This document shows positions 1 through 10,082 of a stretch of DNA of 64,000 nt, piece by piece. Made by a program: the position numbers and the translations under genes. The DNA is from Athripsodes cinereus (lineage: Eukaryota; Arthropoda; Insecta; Trichoptera; Leptoceridae), in contig OX388321.1 in assembly GCA_947579605.1 (NCBI GenBank), positions 11,125,427 to 11,189,426 on the forward strand, in the 5' to 3' direction. Position 1 is the first letter of the stretch. Every line of letters starts with the position of its first letter. The notes under the pieces are model-generated. The model ran no database searches. It was not told the origin of the DNA and worked only from the letters and a program-made list of their open reading frames with translations.

Positions 1-354
1 ACAATTTTATTTTTGGAGTGAGACATTGCCTTAAAACGGAATTATAAAGCTGGTATGCAATTCTAACAATTTACTTTATCAATAGCCAATATCTTAATAT
101 CTAAACTTTGAAAATCTCATGTTTTTAGATGCTTGTTTTGAATAAATGAAATACTTCTAATGAAACAAATAGATGGAGGCATAATATGTGGTAATATATT
201 ACAAAAGTGCCTACTTAAATTATCACCGTATTATGTTAAATGCAAGTTTACTTATGTTATCTATGGGTTAATTAAAAATGAGAAAAATGAGGCACATGAG
301 ATGATTAAAAATGATATATTTCATGCCATTGTATTTGAGTTGGATCCCAGTTTT
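1..354. other. AT-rich sequence, no gene recognised
   Basis: Nothing supportable is seen on either strand. The only open frame, about 65 codons at 160-357, has no recognisable motif and runs into the repeat block to the right. Confidence 0.6.
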
Positions 355-2031
355 TGATAAAACAGATAACTATATTTTGAAATAAAAAGGAACTCTGAAT
401 ATCTTACAATAAAATAAAAACATGTATTAATAGTATCGTTGTCGATATATAAGATTTTTTTAGATTTTGGAGTTTAGCATACTTCGACAATAGAACATTG
501 AAGTATCACTGAATTAATAATTCTATGTTTTTGATATAACAGATAACTATATTTTGAAAAACTCTAAACATCTTACAATAAAATAAGAAGACGTATTAAT
601 AGTATCGTTGTAGATATATAAGATTTTTTAAGATTTTGAAGTTTAGCATACTTCGACAAAAGAACATTGAAATATCACTGAATTAATAATTCTATGTTTT
701 TGATATTACAGATAACTATATTTTGAAAAACACTAAACATCTTACAATAAGATAAGAACATACAAATCACAAAACAAACAAACAAATGAACCAATGTACC
801 AACCTAAATATTAATGTATTGGATTCTATGTCATTCATGTCGGCCAATATGAAATTAGCTCAAGATGTCAAAAATATGCAATTTTAACTCGCATAATTCA
901 GGAGTTTTTATCATAACCAAACACAATAATTTATAACCAAAATAATCCCCAAATGTTTAGTTTCAGTACTGATGTATTTCTCGTTACATCCATTGTGAAA
1001 TTAATTCAGTACATTGAAAAATGTTCGACCATGAATATTGCTACTTACAAAAACTTTCATAGATTTTTCCATACAAATTTTATTATTATAATTTCTTTAT
1101 CAATACATAAGATATTTTAAATGTTTTTGGCCTTGAACGTGCCCAGGAGATGAGACCTCGTATAGAGTGTATTATTTTACTTCTGTCTTTCCTTATTTCA
1201 GAGTCCATTGAGGACATACGAACTAACGAACGCTTTAGAATATTTATGTGTGGATGATACATTTCATTTGATATGATAAATCTTTCTAAATTCTCTGTGT
1301 TTGATATAACAGATAACTATATTTAGAAATAAGAAGAATCTAAGAATATCCTACAATAAAATAAGAACACATATTGTCGATTGTTGTAGATAATATGAGA
1401 TTTTTGTGATTTTACAAAACATCAACAAAAGATTGTTGATACATCATGATTTATAAATTCAATCTTTATAAAAGAATACTTATTAAATGTTTTCAGCTCG
1501 CATACTGGATGAGACATATCGTAAAGAGGACATAAAAGTCAAAAAACAAACAAACTAATGAACCGATGTACCAACCAAAATATTAATGTATTGGATTCTA
1601 TGTCATTCATGTCGGCCATTATGAAATTAGCCCAAGATGTCAAAAATATGCAATTTTAACTCGCATAATTCAGGAGTTTTTATCATAACCAAACACAATA
1701 ATTTATAACCAAAATAATCCCCATATGTTTAGTTTCAGTACTGATGTATTTCTCGTTACATCCATTGTGAAATTAATTCAGTACACTGAAAAATGTTCGA
1801 CTATGAATATTGCTACTTACAAAAACTTTCATAGATTTATCCATACAAATTTTATTATTATAATATCTTTATCAATACATAAGATATTTTAAATGTTTTT
1901 GGCCTTGAACGTGCCCAGGATATGAGACCTCGTATAGAGTGTATTATTTTACTTCTGTCTTTCCTTATTTCAGAGTCCATTAAGGACATACGAACATACA
2001 TACGAACGCATTAGAATATTTATGTGTGGAT
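355..2031. repeat. Complex higher-order tandem repeat
   Basis: Short units beginning with cagataactat occur at 363, 540 and 709, about 170-177 bp apart, with a diverged fourth at about 1309. Each group is followed by a longer unit of about 485 bp: 771-1255 and again 1543-2031, offset by 772 bp and nearly identical (shared words such as cattcatgtcggcca and gtgcccagga). The block is therefore a tandem array of a composite unit (short repeat plus long repeat), with three short repeats in the first period and one in the second. No coding capacity is visible. Confidence 0.85.
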
Positions 2032-2174
2032 TTATTAATTTATCATACATTCACGGCGTTAACCTTTGACATCAAAATAACAATCATATTAAACTACAAT
2101 TGATATTACAAACAGAAGAGACAAAAAAAGTAAAAAAGTCACATTTATGTTTAATCATAATCAGAGCATTTCAG

Positions 2175-2376
2175 CAAAGGTTACTCTTAACACAATCTAC
2201 GATATTTAGGTACCTACCTATACAATCTTAACTTGTAAACGCGCGAAGTGGCATTTGTCAAAAATACCGCGCTACCGCTACCGCGAGATTGATTATTATG
2301 TACATAATATTTTTGACTATAGTCACAATCAAGACAAGATTAAGATCGTATTTAGATTGCGTCAAGAGTAACCCTG
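2175..2376 (+). mobile_element. MITE with short terminal inverted repeats (copy 1)
   Basis: The left end (ggttactcttaacacaatct, from 2179) and the reverse complement of the right end (gggttactcttgacgcaatc) form imperfect inverted repeats about 200 bp apart. The interior holds a second inverted pair around gtcaaaaatacc and atttttgactatagtc. A related copy in the same orientation lies at 61586-61760, which supports a mobile family. There is no coding capacity. Confidence 0.65.
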
Positions 2377-2487
2377 CAGGTCACTACATTATTTAAATGT
2401 AATTGACTGTAAGATGTAGGTATGATAGTGTGTTAGGTAATTTAAAAAATATTCATTAAAGTTATAATGAGCTGGACAGAATAATAT

Positions 2488-2777
2488 TAATAAAGAGCCG
2501 GAGCCAGGAGAGAGCTGTTGTCGATTATCAAAGTGAGGAAGGTCTCATATTTGGATCACGTGCTGCGTGGAGAGAAGTATCGTCTCCTCCGCCTTATATT
2601 GAAGGGCAAGTTAGAGGGAAGACGGGAAGTTGGCAGAAAGCAGATGTCCTGGTTGCGCAACATTAGAGAGTGAACCAAAATCCGGACAGTGGATGACCTG
2701 TTCAGAGAAGCACAGGACAGGGAGGTTTTCGCCGGATCGCCAACGTCGGGGGGACCTGACATGGCACAGAAAGAAGA
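2488..2777 (+). pseudogene. LINE reverse transcriptase 3' fragment
   Basis: The plus-strand frame reads like the conserved C-terminal tail of a non-LTR retrotransposon reverse transcriptase: SYLDHVLRGEKYRLLRLI, then GRREVGRKQMSWLRNIRE, then DDLFREAQDRE. An in-frame TGA follows NIRE where family members usually carry a tryptophan codon, so the fragment is dead. The same 10-base word agaataatat stands at 2478-2487 and 2778-2787, which fits a target-site duplication from a 5'-truncated insertion. Confidence 0.75.
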
Positions 2778-2787
2778 AGAATAATAT

Positions 2788-3336
2788 GAATGTATTTTTA
2801 TATTGAATTGCTTGAAATCAATGTAAAGTGAAAAAGACTAAATAAATAAATAAGATTTCGCTGTATACGTGACATCCGGCAAAGTTTCAATTTATAGCTT
2901 ACAGAGAATACACATAGGTATGTACATAATATATTAGGTAGTTACCTACATACTTCTAGTGTTCATGCTGCCAATGTTAGTATGTATAGTTTTGTATGGA
3001 TTCAACTCACTAAGGAGTCATATGTAGAAGATTTGTATCTACAATTGGCGTATAAATGTCTACGGGTAAATCATTATTGTACTTTGTGAATTATACCATT
3101 TACAACTTGTATAGTATTTTTAGATCCTTACGACTTTTATATTTCTATTGATTGATAATAAGTTTTGAAATAAAAGTTTTCGGTTTTTTTTTTATTTTGA
3201 AGACTTGAACAAATATAAAAAATATATAAAATTATATTGTGTAACACAAAATCTCAAAAAAGTAAAAATTCAAAAAAATATAATAAAGCTACAAAATTCT
3301 CGAGACGTTCATATATTTATTTATATATCTTTCTAC
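2788..3336. other. Non-coding stretch
   Basis: AT-rich sequence with no gene, RNA or repeat that I can support, apart from short poly-T runs near 3180. Confidence 0.5.
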
Positions 3337-3470
3337 ACCATAATGGCTTATCCAACAAGTGGGCTACCCAGTAGACTAATTGATGCATGTAATTAACATA
3401 CAGGTTGTACTCTCTGTGTCATAAAAATAAGACATTTAAGATTGATGGCATACCTCATACTTAATTAAGG
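3337..3470 (-). repeat. Decayed copy of the (TAG)n-tailed SINE-like family
   Basis: Diverged match to the repeat best seen at 37484-37735 and 62386-62590. It keeps the words accataatggc, ccaacaagtgggcta and gatggcatacctca in the right order. Orientation is set so that the (TAG)n end is the 3' end. Confidence 0.6.
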
Positions 3471-3601
3471 AATGCTAAATTCATACTATGTTTAGATAAT
3501 GATTGTGTACTACTTGGAATAACTTTGTGAAAGTTCATTTTAATAGAATTAAAATAGATTTAAAATAAAACACTGTATTACTTTCACCATGAATAATATT
3601 T

Positions 3602-3642
3602 GACTCAGAGGCCTTTCGGGTAGACACCCATCATCAGTGAGT
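3602..3642 (-). ncRNA. Hammerhead ribozyme motif, intact core
   Basis: Read on the minus strand from 3642: helix I strand ACTCA, core CTGATGA (3637-3631), a stem II of GGGT paired with ACCC around a short loop, core GAAA (3617-3614), a palindromic helix III GGCC (3613-3610), the cleavage dinucleotide TC (3609-3608), and the second helix I strand TGAGT (3607-3603) complementary to the first. The element order is that of a type I hammerhead. A 4-base self-complementary helix III matches the minimal, dimer-acting ribozymes known from Penelope-like retroelements. Activity is inferred, not shown. Confidence 0.75.
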
Positions 3643-3653
3643 TTTTATTAGGA

Positions 3654-3693
3654 ACTCACTGATGATGGGTATCTACCCGAAAGGCATCTGAGT
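3654..3693 (+). ncRNA. Hammerhead ribozyme motif, second arm, helix III mutated
   Basis: Mirror copy of the motif in the left arm: ACTCA (3654-3658), CTGATGA (3659-3665), a GGGTA/TACCC stem II, GAAA (3679-3682), then GGCA in place of GGCC, TC (3687-3688) and TGAGT (3689-3693). The single change breaks the palindrome of helix III, so this copy should be weaker or inactive. Confidence 0.65.
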
Positions 3694-3752
3694 CAAATAT
3701 TATTCATAGTGAAAGTAATACAGTGTTTTATTTTAAATATATTTTAATTCTA

Positions 3753-4389
3753 AGTTGAGATATTTACAATACAATTTAATATAATAAATAATAATTAGGT
3801 ATAATTATTTAGTTTAAGTATTGAGTATATAATTATTTTGAACAACTTTTTCAAAATGGATAAGTACGTAAGGATATTTTATATATATTTATTCAGCACC
3901 TGATGCTGCAAATTTGGAGTTTGCAAAACCGGTTATGAGTTATTAAAACTTAATAGTACCTAATATAGAACCAGAATGATTACTATTAGTTTTATAAAAT
4001 TATTTAATGTGATAAAATGTTACAAGTTCAAATCAGTATCAGATACGATCAATAAGATTTCCTATATTCTTTACCACCTAGTGGTAAAAAAAACTATTAC
4101 AAACAAACTGTTCATAAAAGCATATAAAACTGATACTAGAAATTTCTTATATAACTACTTATTATTTCAATAGAGTCAATAGACAAAGGGATATAATTCC
4201 ACATTTTGTGTATCTTTGGTTATGACCACCAGTCAGAGTCAATCCACGTAGGAATATTTTAAATAAAGCACGTACAGCAGGTCGTATATTTATACGAATA
4301 TTACCTTCCTATACTTCTATTACTATGATACAACTCCTATTGTAAGTACAAAGGACATGTTATTATATGTAGGCCTGAAATTTCGGATA
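3753..4389. other. Non-coding stretch before the Gypsy element
   Basis: AT-rich sequence. The open frame at 3976-4173 has no recognisable motif. Nothing else is supportable. Confidence 0.5.
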
Positions 4390-4393
4390 TTAT

Positions 4394-4870
4394 TATGGAT
4401 GGAAGGGCTTTGTTGGTATAGATTGTTAAATGATAAATATCCTCACAGATCCACTGTGTACATATTTTCCCTTTCTTCCATATACAATTTGCAGAAGGCT
4501 TGATAAGTAAGAAAATTAGTTTGACTCTAAATGATTATATGAAATTACATGCTGTGATTAAAAAGGAACGAAATGAAACAGTAATATTTTACTTACATGA
4601 AAATATGCTTTCACAAAGTTTATTCACCCATGATAAAATTAACAATAAAAATGTTAGTAATGTGTTAGACTAAAGTATGTTGTTTGCTGGACGTTCAATA
4701 GAGATCTGACCTAGCTAATTATTCATTCTCTTCACAAGCCATAGTTGTTAAGGAAATATTCATCGCCATCTACCTATGATCGTTGCAAACTAATACCTAG
4801 CTAGTTACCAAGATATTTAGTAATTATTTTCAATGCGTGCTTCTTGATACTTCAGGTAGATGTCGCCACA
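4394..4870 (-). repeat. Gypsy 3' LTR (left)
   Basis: On the element strand the LTR starts TGTGGCGACATC and ends CCATA. The stretch 4394-4725 is identical to the other LTR by eye, while the remaining 145 bases (the start of U3) differ at roughly 25-30 positions. Confidence 0.9.
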
Positions 4871-4884
4871 CAGCCCCCTCCAAG
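4871..4884 (-). other. Polypurine tract of the Gypsy element
   Basis: On the minus strand the bases immediately before the 3' LTR read CTTGGAGGGGGCTG, the expected position and composition of a polypurine tract for second-strand priming. Confidence 0.7.
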
Positions 4885-4901
4885 TGAAAAATGCAGGTTT
4901 T

Positions 4902-7900
4902 TCACTGATTCGGTTGAAATATTTTCCTTCCAGATCGCGTGATGTATGTATGTGGTCTGTCGGCTGAGTTGTTAGCTTCCTCTTGATGTTCTATGAAGGC
5001 TGGTTTACATCGATCCAACGATACTTTTTTTTGTTCTCCATTTATTTTTAATATGGCAGTTTTGTCATCCCTCGAGCAAACTTCATAAGGCCCTTTGTAA
5101 GCTGGAAGCAAAGGTTTATATATTCTATCGTCTCTCAAGAAAAAATGTGATGCCTTACCAAGTTCTGGATGTACGAAAATATTATCCTTGTGGTGATGTT
5201 TAATAGGTTTCGGTTTTACATTCCTCATAAACGTTATAAGTTGCTGTGTATAGTAAGTTGGATCTGCATTTTCTGTGTTTTCCTGTAGAATGTCAGCTGG
5301 CATGCGCAGTGAATTTCCAAACATCATCTCTGCAATGGAAAAATTATGGTTTTCTCGTATCGTGCACCTTAAACCAAATAAAATTGTTGTTAGAGATTTA
5401 GTCCATGGTATAGGGTGATGTGCTTTAATAGACGTTTTTAGTGTCCTGTGGAAACGTTCTATAAGTCCATTCGCCTGCGGGTGATACGAATTGGTTTTGA
5501 CGTGTTGGATACCTATTCTGCAACAGAAAGATTTAAAATCAGAAGATAAAAATTGACGGCCTTGGTCCGATATGATCTTCTCTGGGACGCCGTACTTTGT
5601 AATCCAGTTGTCCCATAAAGCACGTATTATTGTGGTAGCTGTGATATCTGCTATTGGGATTACCTCAACCCATCTGGAAAAACGATCTATAATTGTTAAG
5701 CAATATCGCATACCTTCTGATGGAATAAATGGACCTATCAAGTCCACGTGGATTGTATGGAACTTTCCGTTAGGTAGTGGAATTGGAATAATTTGTGTTT
5801 TTGTGTGCTTGTGGATTTTTGCTTTTTGGCATGGTATGCACAATTTACACCATTTTGTGCAATCACTTTTCATATTTTTCTACACACCTCTCTGGCTTAT
5901 TGTTTTAATTGTATCCTTGGTACCTGTGTGACTTAAATTATGGATACTGTGGAAAAATTTTTTTTGTAAAGTTTTAGGTATATACGGTCTCATGTTACCA
6001 TTATGTGTGTCAAAAATTATTTGTAAGCCTTGAAAATTGTTTTTTATTAAATTAAGTGAGTGATCTTTTGTTTTTAACATGTCTAAAAGTTCTATGTCTT
6101 TTAATTGCTCTCTGGATATTTCATCTAATGATATGTTATGATTCATTTCTATCATTTCGACGCGTGAGAAAGCATCTGCGACAACATTTGATTCACCAGT
6201 GATATATCTTATATCGGTGGTATACTGGGATATATAATTAAGATGTCTCTGCTGTCTGGGTGTTTCTTTAGTATAACTTTTTTTACTGAACATGAATTGA
6301 AGGGGTTTATGATCGGTAAATACTGTAAAATCTCTACCTTCTAGGTAATGTTTGAAATGTCTTATAGTTTCATATATTGCTAATAGTTCTCGATCATAAG
6401 TGCTATAAGAGCATTGTGCCTTGTTAAGTTTTTTTGAGAAAAAACAGATTGGTTCATAATTATTTGATTCGTCTGTCTGTTGTATAACTCCACCAATGGC
6501 AAAGTCTGATGCGTCTGTCCACACTGACAGTTTTTTGTTTGCATCAGGAAAACTTAACTTAGTAGCATGTAATAAAGAATTTTTTACCTCTTCGAAATCG
6601 TTATTTGTGATTTCGTTCCATTCGACAGGTCTATTGTCGTTTTTGGTTGCCCCTTTTAGATAGTCGTTCAGTCTGACAAGCTTTTGTGCAGCCTTCGGTA
6701 TAAATCGTCTGTAGAAGTTGGTCAGAGCGATGAATCTGCGGAGATCCTTTATTGTTTTGGGTTTTTTGTACTCACTTATGGCTTTTATTTTTTCTGGAGC
6801 TGGTCCAACTCCTGCTGCTGATATTTCATATCCTAGAAAAATTAAGGATGATTTGGCAAATTGACATTTAGAAGGGTTAAGTATCATACCATTCTCCTGT
6901 AGTCTTTCGAATAGAGCAGTCAGATGTCGTATGTGTGTTTTTTCGTCGGGTGACGCTATCAGAATGTCATCTATATAGGTGTGTATTCCTTCTAGTCCTT
7001 GAGTGATGGTGTTCATGTGCCTCATGAACGTCTGGCACGCACTGGTTACCCCAAATGGCATGCGTAAAAACTCAAAATTCCCGAAAACGGTGGTAATTGC
7101 TGTCTTCTTGATGTCTGCTTCGTTGACAGGAATTTGATGATAGGCTCGCTGGAGATCTATCTTAGAAAAAATTTTACAATTGTGCAAATCATTACAAATA
7201 TCATGAATATGTGGAAGTGCATATCTATCTGGCACTGTCATAGAGTTAAGCTTACGTATGTACCGTCACTCTTTTTTACCATGTGAAGAGGCGATGCCCA
7301 TTCACTGTTTGAAGGTCGGCAGATACCTTGAGCAACCATGTTCTCAAACTCTTTTTTCGCTTGCTTCAGCAGTTCTGGAGACAAACGTCGAGGTTTGAAC
7401 CTGAATGGGTTGCCACGGGTATCTATGTAATGTATTGTAGAATGTTGACAATCAGTATATGGTCTATTTATATCAATCAGTTTGGGATATTTTGCTAATA
7501 ATTGATGGTAAGGGTTATTTTTATCTAGTAATGAAACTGACGAAATATCATTATCAATACAGTTTGTGTTGTAACCTACGACCTTATGTTTATTAGTATT
7601 GTCTATCAACATCTTGTTTCTAATATCTACAATTAAATTAAAGTGATTCAGAAAGTCTGCGCCGATAATTGCGCGTGGAACGTCTGCAATGATAAAGTTC
7701 CATCTGAAAATTTTCTTTAGACCGAGGTCTAAATTTAATGTGTTTGTGCCAAATGTCTTGACCACTGTCTCATTCGCTGCAAAGAGTTTTAGGTTATCTT
7801 TACCGTTTAAACTTTGGCGTAAACATATGGAACGCGGAACTAAGCATAGTTCTGAACCGGAGTCAATCAAAAATGACGTACCTTGTATGCGATCCTTTAT

Positions 7901-7970
7901 GAAGAGACGAATTTTTGTATGCAGTTCACCCGTCTCGCTAGTGAACTGTTCTACAAGTTTTTTGAGTTAG
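4902..7970 (-). pseudogene. pol: Gypsy pro-pol polyprotein, disrupted
   Basis: The protease frame opens just upstream of the gag stop and shows the aspartic-protease triad DSGS (codons near 7867-7856). Reverse transcriptase (about 7400-6650) shows YIDD near 6985-6975; RNase H follows with WTDASDFAIGG; integrase has an HNLSH/CTKWCKLC zinc motif and the D, D, E core (HVDLIG, SDQGRQF, GLIERFHR). Two lesions are visible. Near 7240-7262 a small deletion removes the conserved stretch before PDRY in the RT fingers and shifts the frame, so the reading passes from the 7238-7870 frame to the 5880-7241 frame. At 5880-5882 an in-frame TAG falls where the family has a tryptophan, splitting the integrase zinc finger. 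The product would not be functional. Confidence 0.9.
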
Positions 7971-8802
7971 ATGGTTTGTTTGATGTAAATGAGCACGGAG
8001 AAATACATTTGCGAGCTTTGTGTCCGAATTGCTCATGATAGAAACACAGTTTTGTACTATTATTACAAGTCTTTATATTATTATAACTACAATATTTATT
8101 TTGGTTTTTGTGTTGCAACTGTTTGCTAAGATTGTCGAATTTCTCAGTTAATTCAATCACTGATTGCTGTAAGGAAATAACTTTACTAGAATTTTTATCA
8201 TCTTTAGGTTGAATGGAAGCTACTTCTAAGGGTTTGTAAATTGATGAAACTTTGTCTGCTAAAATTGCAATTTCTTCTAAATTTCTGTTATCGCTTGTGA
8301 TATGGGCTTGTACCTGTTTTGGTAATTGTTGCATCCACAAATATTTTATAGTGGTGGTATCTAAATCTAAACCGACGGCTAACATTTTGATTTCCCTTAA
8401 TAATTGTGACGGCAATTTGTCACCTAGTTGAATCCCCGAGAAAAGTTTTTCTCTGCGATTATCTGGAGATTCGCCCATTCTTTGAATGATTGCGTTTTTT
8501 AATCTGCTGTACATGGTATTACATCTGGGTAAAAATAAGATATCTGATACCTGACTAACATGTTCATGGTTGAGTTGAGCGACCAAATGTGAATACCTGG
8601 TGTCTTCCGCCGTTATATTGGCTAACTCAAATTGGTTTTCTACCTGTAGAAACCAGAGTTCTACATTGTTTGTCCATATCGGTGGGATTTTCACGGACAC
8701 TCGTTCTGAAAATATCGGAAAATTTGTATTAATTGTTCCTTCACTAGTACTAGCTTTCGCTGGGTGAGAGGTTGAATCGAAATTTTTGTTAGGAGTTGTC
8801 AT
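7951..8802 (-). CDS. gag: Gypsy Gag polyprotein
   Basis: A 283-codon frame starting at an ATG (8802-8800) that encodes the capsid/nucleocapsid precursor of the retrotransposon. Residues about 35-65 contain PPIWTNNVELWFLQVENQF, the signature of the CsRn1/Kabuki-type capsid. Near the C-terminus is a single C-H-C-C zinc knuckle (CFYHEQFGHKARKC followed by C), typical of that clade. The frame is intact and ends in TAG (7951-7953), six bases past a shift-prone heptamer. Pol is in the -1 frame, so it depends on ribosomal frameshifting. Confidence 0.88.
   Translation of the reverse strand: MTTPNKNFDSTSHPAKASTSEGTINTNFPIFSERVSVKIPPIWTNNVELWFLQVENQFELANITAEDTRYSHLVAQLNHEHVSQVSDILFLPRCNTMYSRLKNAIIQRMGESPDNRREKLFSGIQLGDKLPSQLLREIKMLAVGLDLDTTTIKYLWMQQLPKQVQAHITSDNRNLEEIAILADKVSSIYKPLEVASIQPKDDKNSSKVISLQQSVIELTEKFDNLSKQLQHKNQNKYCSYNNIKTCNNSTKLCFYHEQFGHKARKCISPCSFTSNKPSNSKNL
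7957..7963 (-). promoter_or_regulatory. -1 ribosomal frameshift site at the gag-pro junction
   Basis: On the minus strand the heptamer A AAA AAC lies in the gag zero frame (codons AAA, AAC), one TTG codon before the gag stop. The protease frame continues in -1 without a stop and runs into the DSGS active site. This heptamer is a classical slippery sequence, used for example at retroviral gag-pro junctions. Confidence 0.75.
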
Positions 8803-9579
8803 TTTGTATCAAGTGTATGAGAAGAAAATTTGAAGTTAATTTTTAGAATTGAAAATATTTATTTTATTTTTGGATAAAATTAAATGGAATGTAAATTATT
8901 TGAATAAGATTGATTAATATACTTTCTTGTTTGATTGATTAAAATGTTTGGGAAAAATGTTTGCAGATGAAAAAATATTTGTGACAATAAATTTTTTTAG
9001 CAGAAAATTTTGATACCCTGTCGACTGGTCTCAAACAGTGAATGTTCACAAAATATAATAATAATTAATGCTACTTACAAATAAAATGCTTTGTGTTATA
9101 TTTAAAATCTGGAACATACAATTATATAAATAAGTACAATAAGTTATGTTCTGCCTTTGGCAGATTTTTAAAAAAAACTTGTAGTCTGAAATAAATAATA
9201 GTAAAAATATTTTAAAAAAAATAATAAATAAAATATGTGGCATAAAATATGTGGACGGTTTTCTGTTCTTTGATTGCTTAAAAAATACGGAGCTAAAATA
9301 TCTTTTAATGTATTTTGTTCCGGGACTCTATATGCCTGAAAACCGTTCACAGAGAACTCTTCTGAACGCAGCAGTAAAGGTGAATAAAATTAGGAATTGA
9401 TTAATGAATTGTTATTTAAATTGTTTCGTTCGATCACAGTTTGGAAATAAAGTTAAAAATCAAAATTGAATATAGAATTAAAAGTTGTCAGGAAAATTTT
9501 CACTGATGTATTGTAACAAAAATTTTTAAAGAAAAAAGTTTTTTTTTTTTTTTTTAAAAGAAAAATGTAATAAATTCGT
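8803..9579 (-). other. Gypsy untranslated leader
   Basis: About 780 bases between the primer site and gag with no open frame of interest. A run of T (on the plus strand) lies near 9538-9555. Confidence 0.7.
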
Positions 9580-9597
9580 GTTCGTTCGAGGTCACCA
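9580..9597 (-). other. Primer binding site, tRNA-Trp-like
   Basis: Four bases after the 5' LTR the minus strand reads TGGTGACCTCGA. The complement of the tRNA-Trp 3' end begins TGGTGACCCCGA, so there is one mismatch in the first 12 bases. CsRn1-clade elements are reported to use tRNA-Trp. Confidence 0.65.
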
Positions 9598-9601
9598 TTT
9601 A

Positions 9602-10078
9602 TATGGATGGAAGGGCTTTGTTGGTATAGATTGTTAAATGATAAATATCCTCACAGATCCACTGTGTACATATTTTCCCTTTCTTCCATATACAATTTGC
9701 AGAAGGCTTGATAAGTAAGAAAATTAGTTTGACTCTAAATGATTATATGAAATTACATGCTGTGATTAAAAAGGAACGAAATGAAACAGTAATATTTTAC
9801 TTACATGAAAATATGCTTTCACAAAGTTTATTCACCCATGATAAAATTAACAATAAAAATGTTAGTAATGTGTTAGACTAAAGTATGTTGTTTGCTGGAC
9901 GTTCAATAGAGATCTGACCTAGCTAATTATTCACTACTTCCACCAGACATAATTGTTAAGGAAATATTCATCGCCATCTACCTATAATTGTATAAAACTC
10001 ATATCTAACTAGCTACCGATGTGTTAAGTAATTATCTTCTATATGTGCTTCTCGATACTTCAGGTAGATGTCGCCACA
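9602..10078 (-). repeat. Gypsy 5' LTR (right)
   Basis: 477 bases, the same length as the left LTR. Its part nearest gag is identical by eye to 4394-4725; its outer 145 bases are divergent. Confidence 0.9.
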
Positions 10079-10082
10079 TTAT

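Larger units (their letters stand above)
3544..3752. mobile_element. Foldback of two head-to-head Penelope-type 3' tails
   Basis: A nearly perfect inverted repeat with arms of about 98 bases and a loop of roughly 12 bases (near 3643-3654). Each arm carries the block order seen at the end of the Penelope-like element at 33715-35143: a ctgatgatg box, a short stem ending in cgaaa, a catagtg-type box, and cagtgttttatttt/aatttaaat at the outer edge. No Penelope coding sequence is present. This looks like an insertion, or the end product of template switching, containing only two tails in inverted orientation. Confidence 0.7.
4394..10078 (-). mobile_element. Ty3/Gypsy LTR retrotransposon, CsRn1-like
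   Basis: A 5685-bp element on the minus strand, bounded by 477-bp LTRs (4394-4870 and 9602-10078) and flanked by the 4-base duplication TTAT at 4390-4393 and 10079-10082. The order from the 5' LTR (right end) is: primer site, about 800-base leader, gag, protease, reverse transcriptase, RNase H, integrase, purine tract. Domain order RT-RNaseH-IN is Ty3/Gypsy type. Two features point to the CsRn1/Kabuki group: a C-H-C-C rather than C-C-H-C gag zinc motif, and a primer site resembling the 3' end of tRNA-Trp. No envelope frame is present. The pol region is broken, so the copy is not autonomous. Confidence 0.93.
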
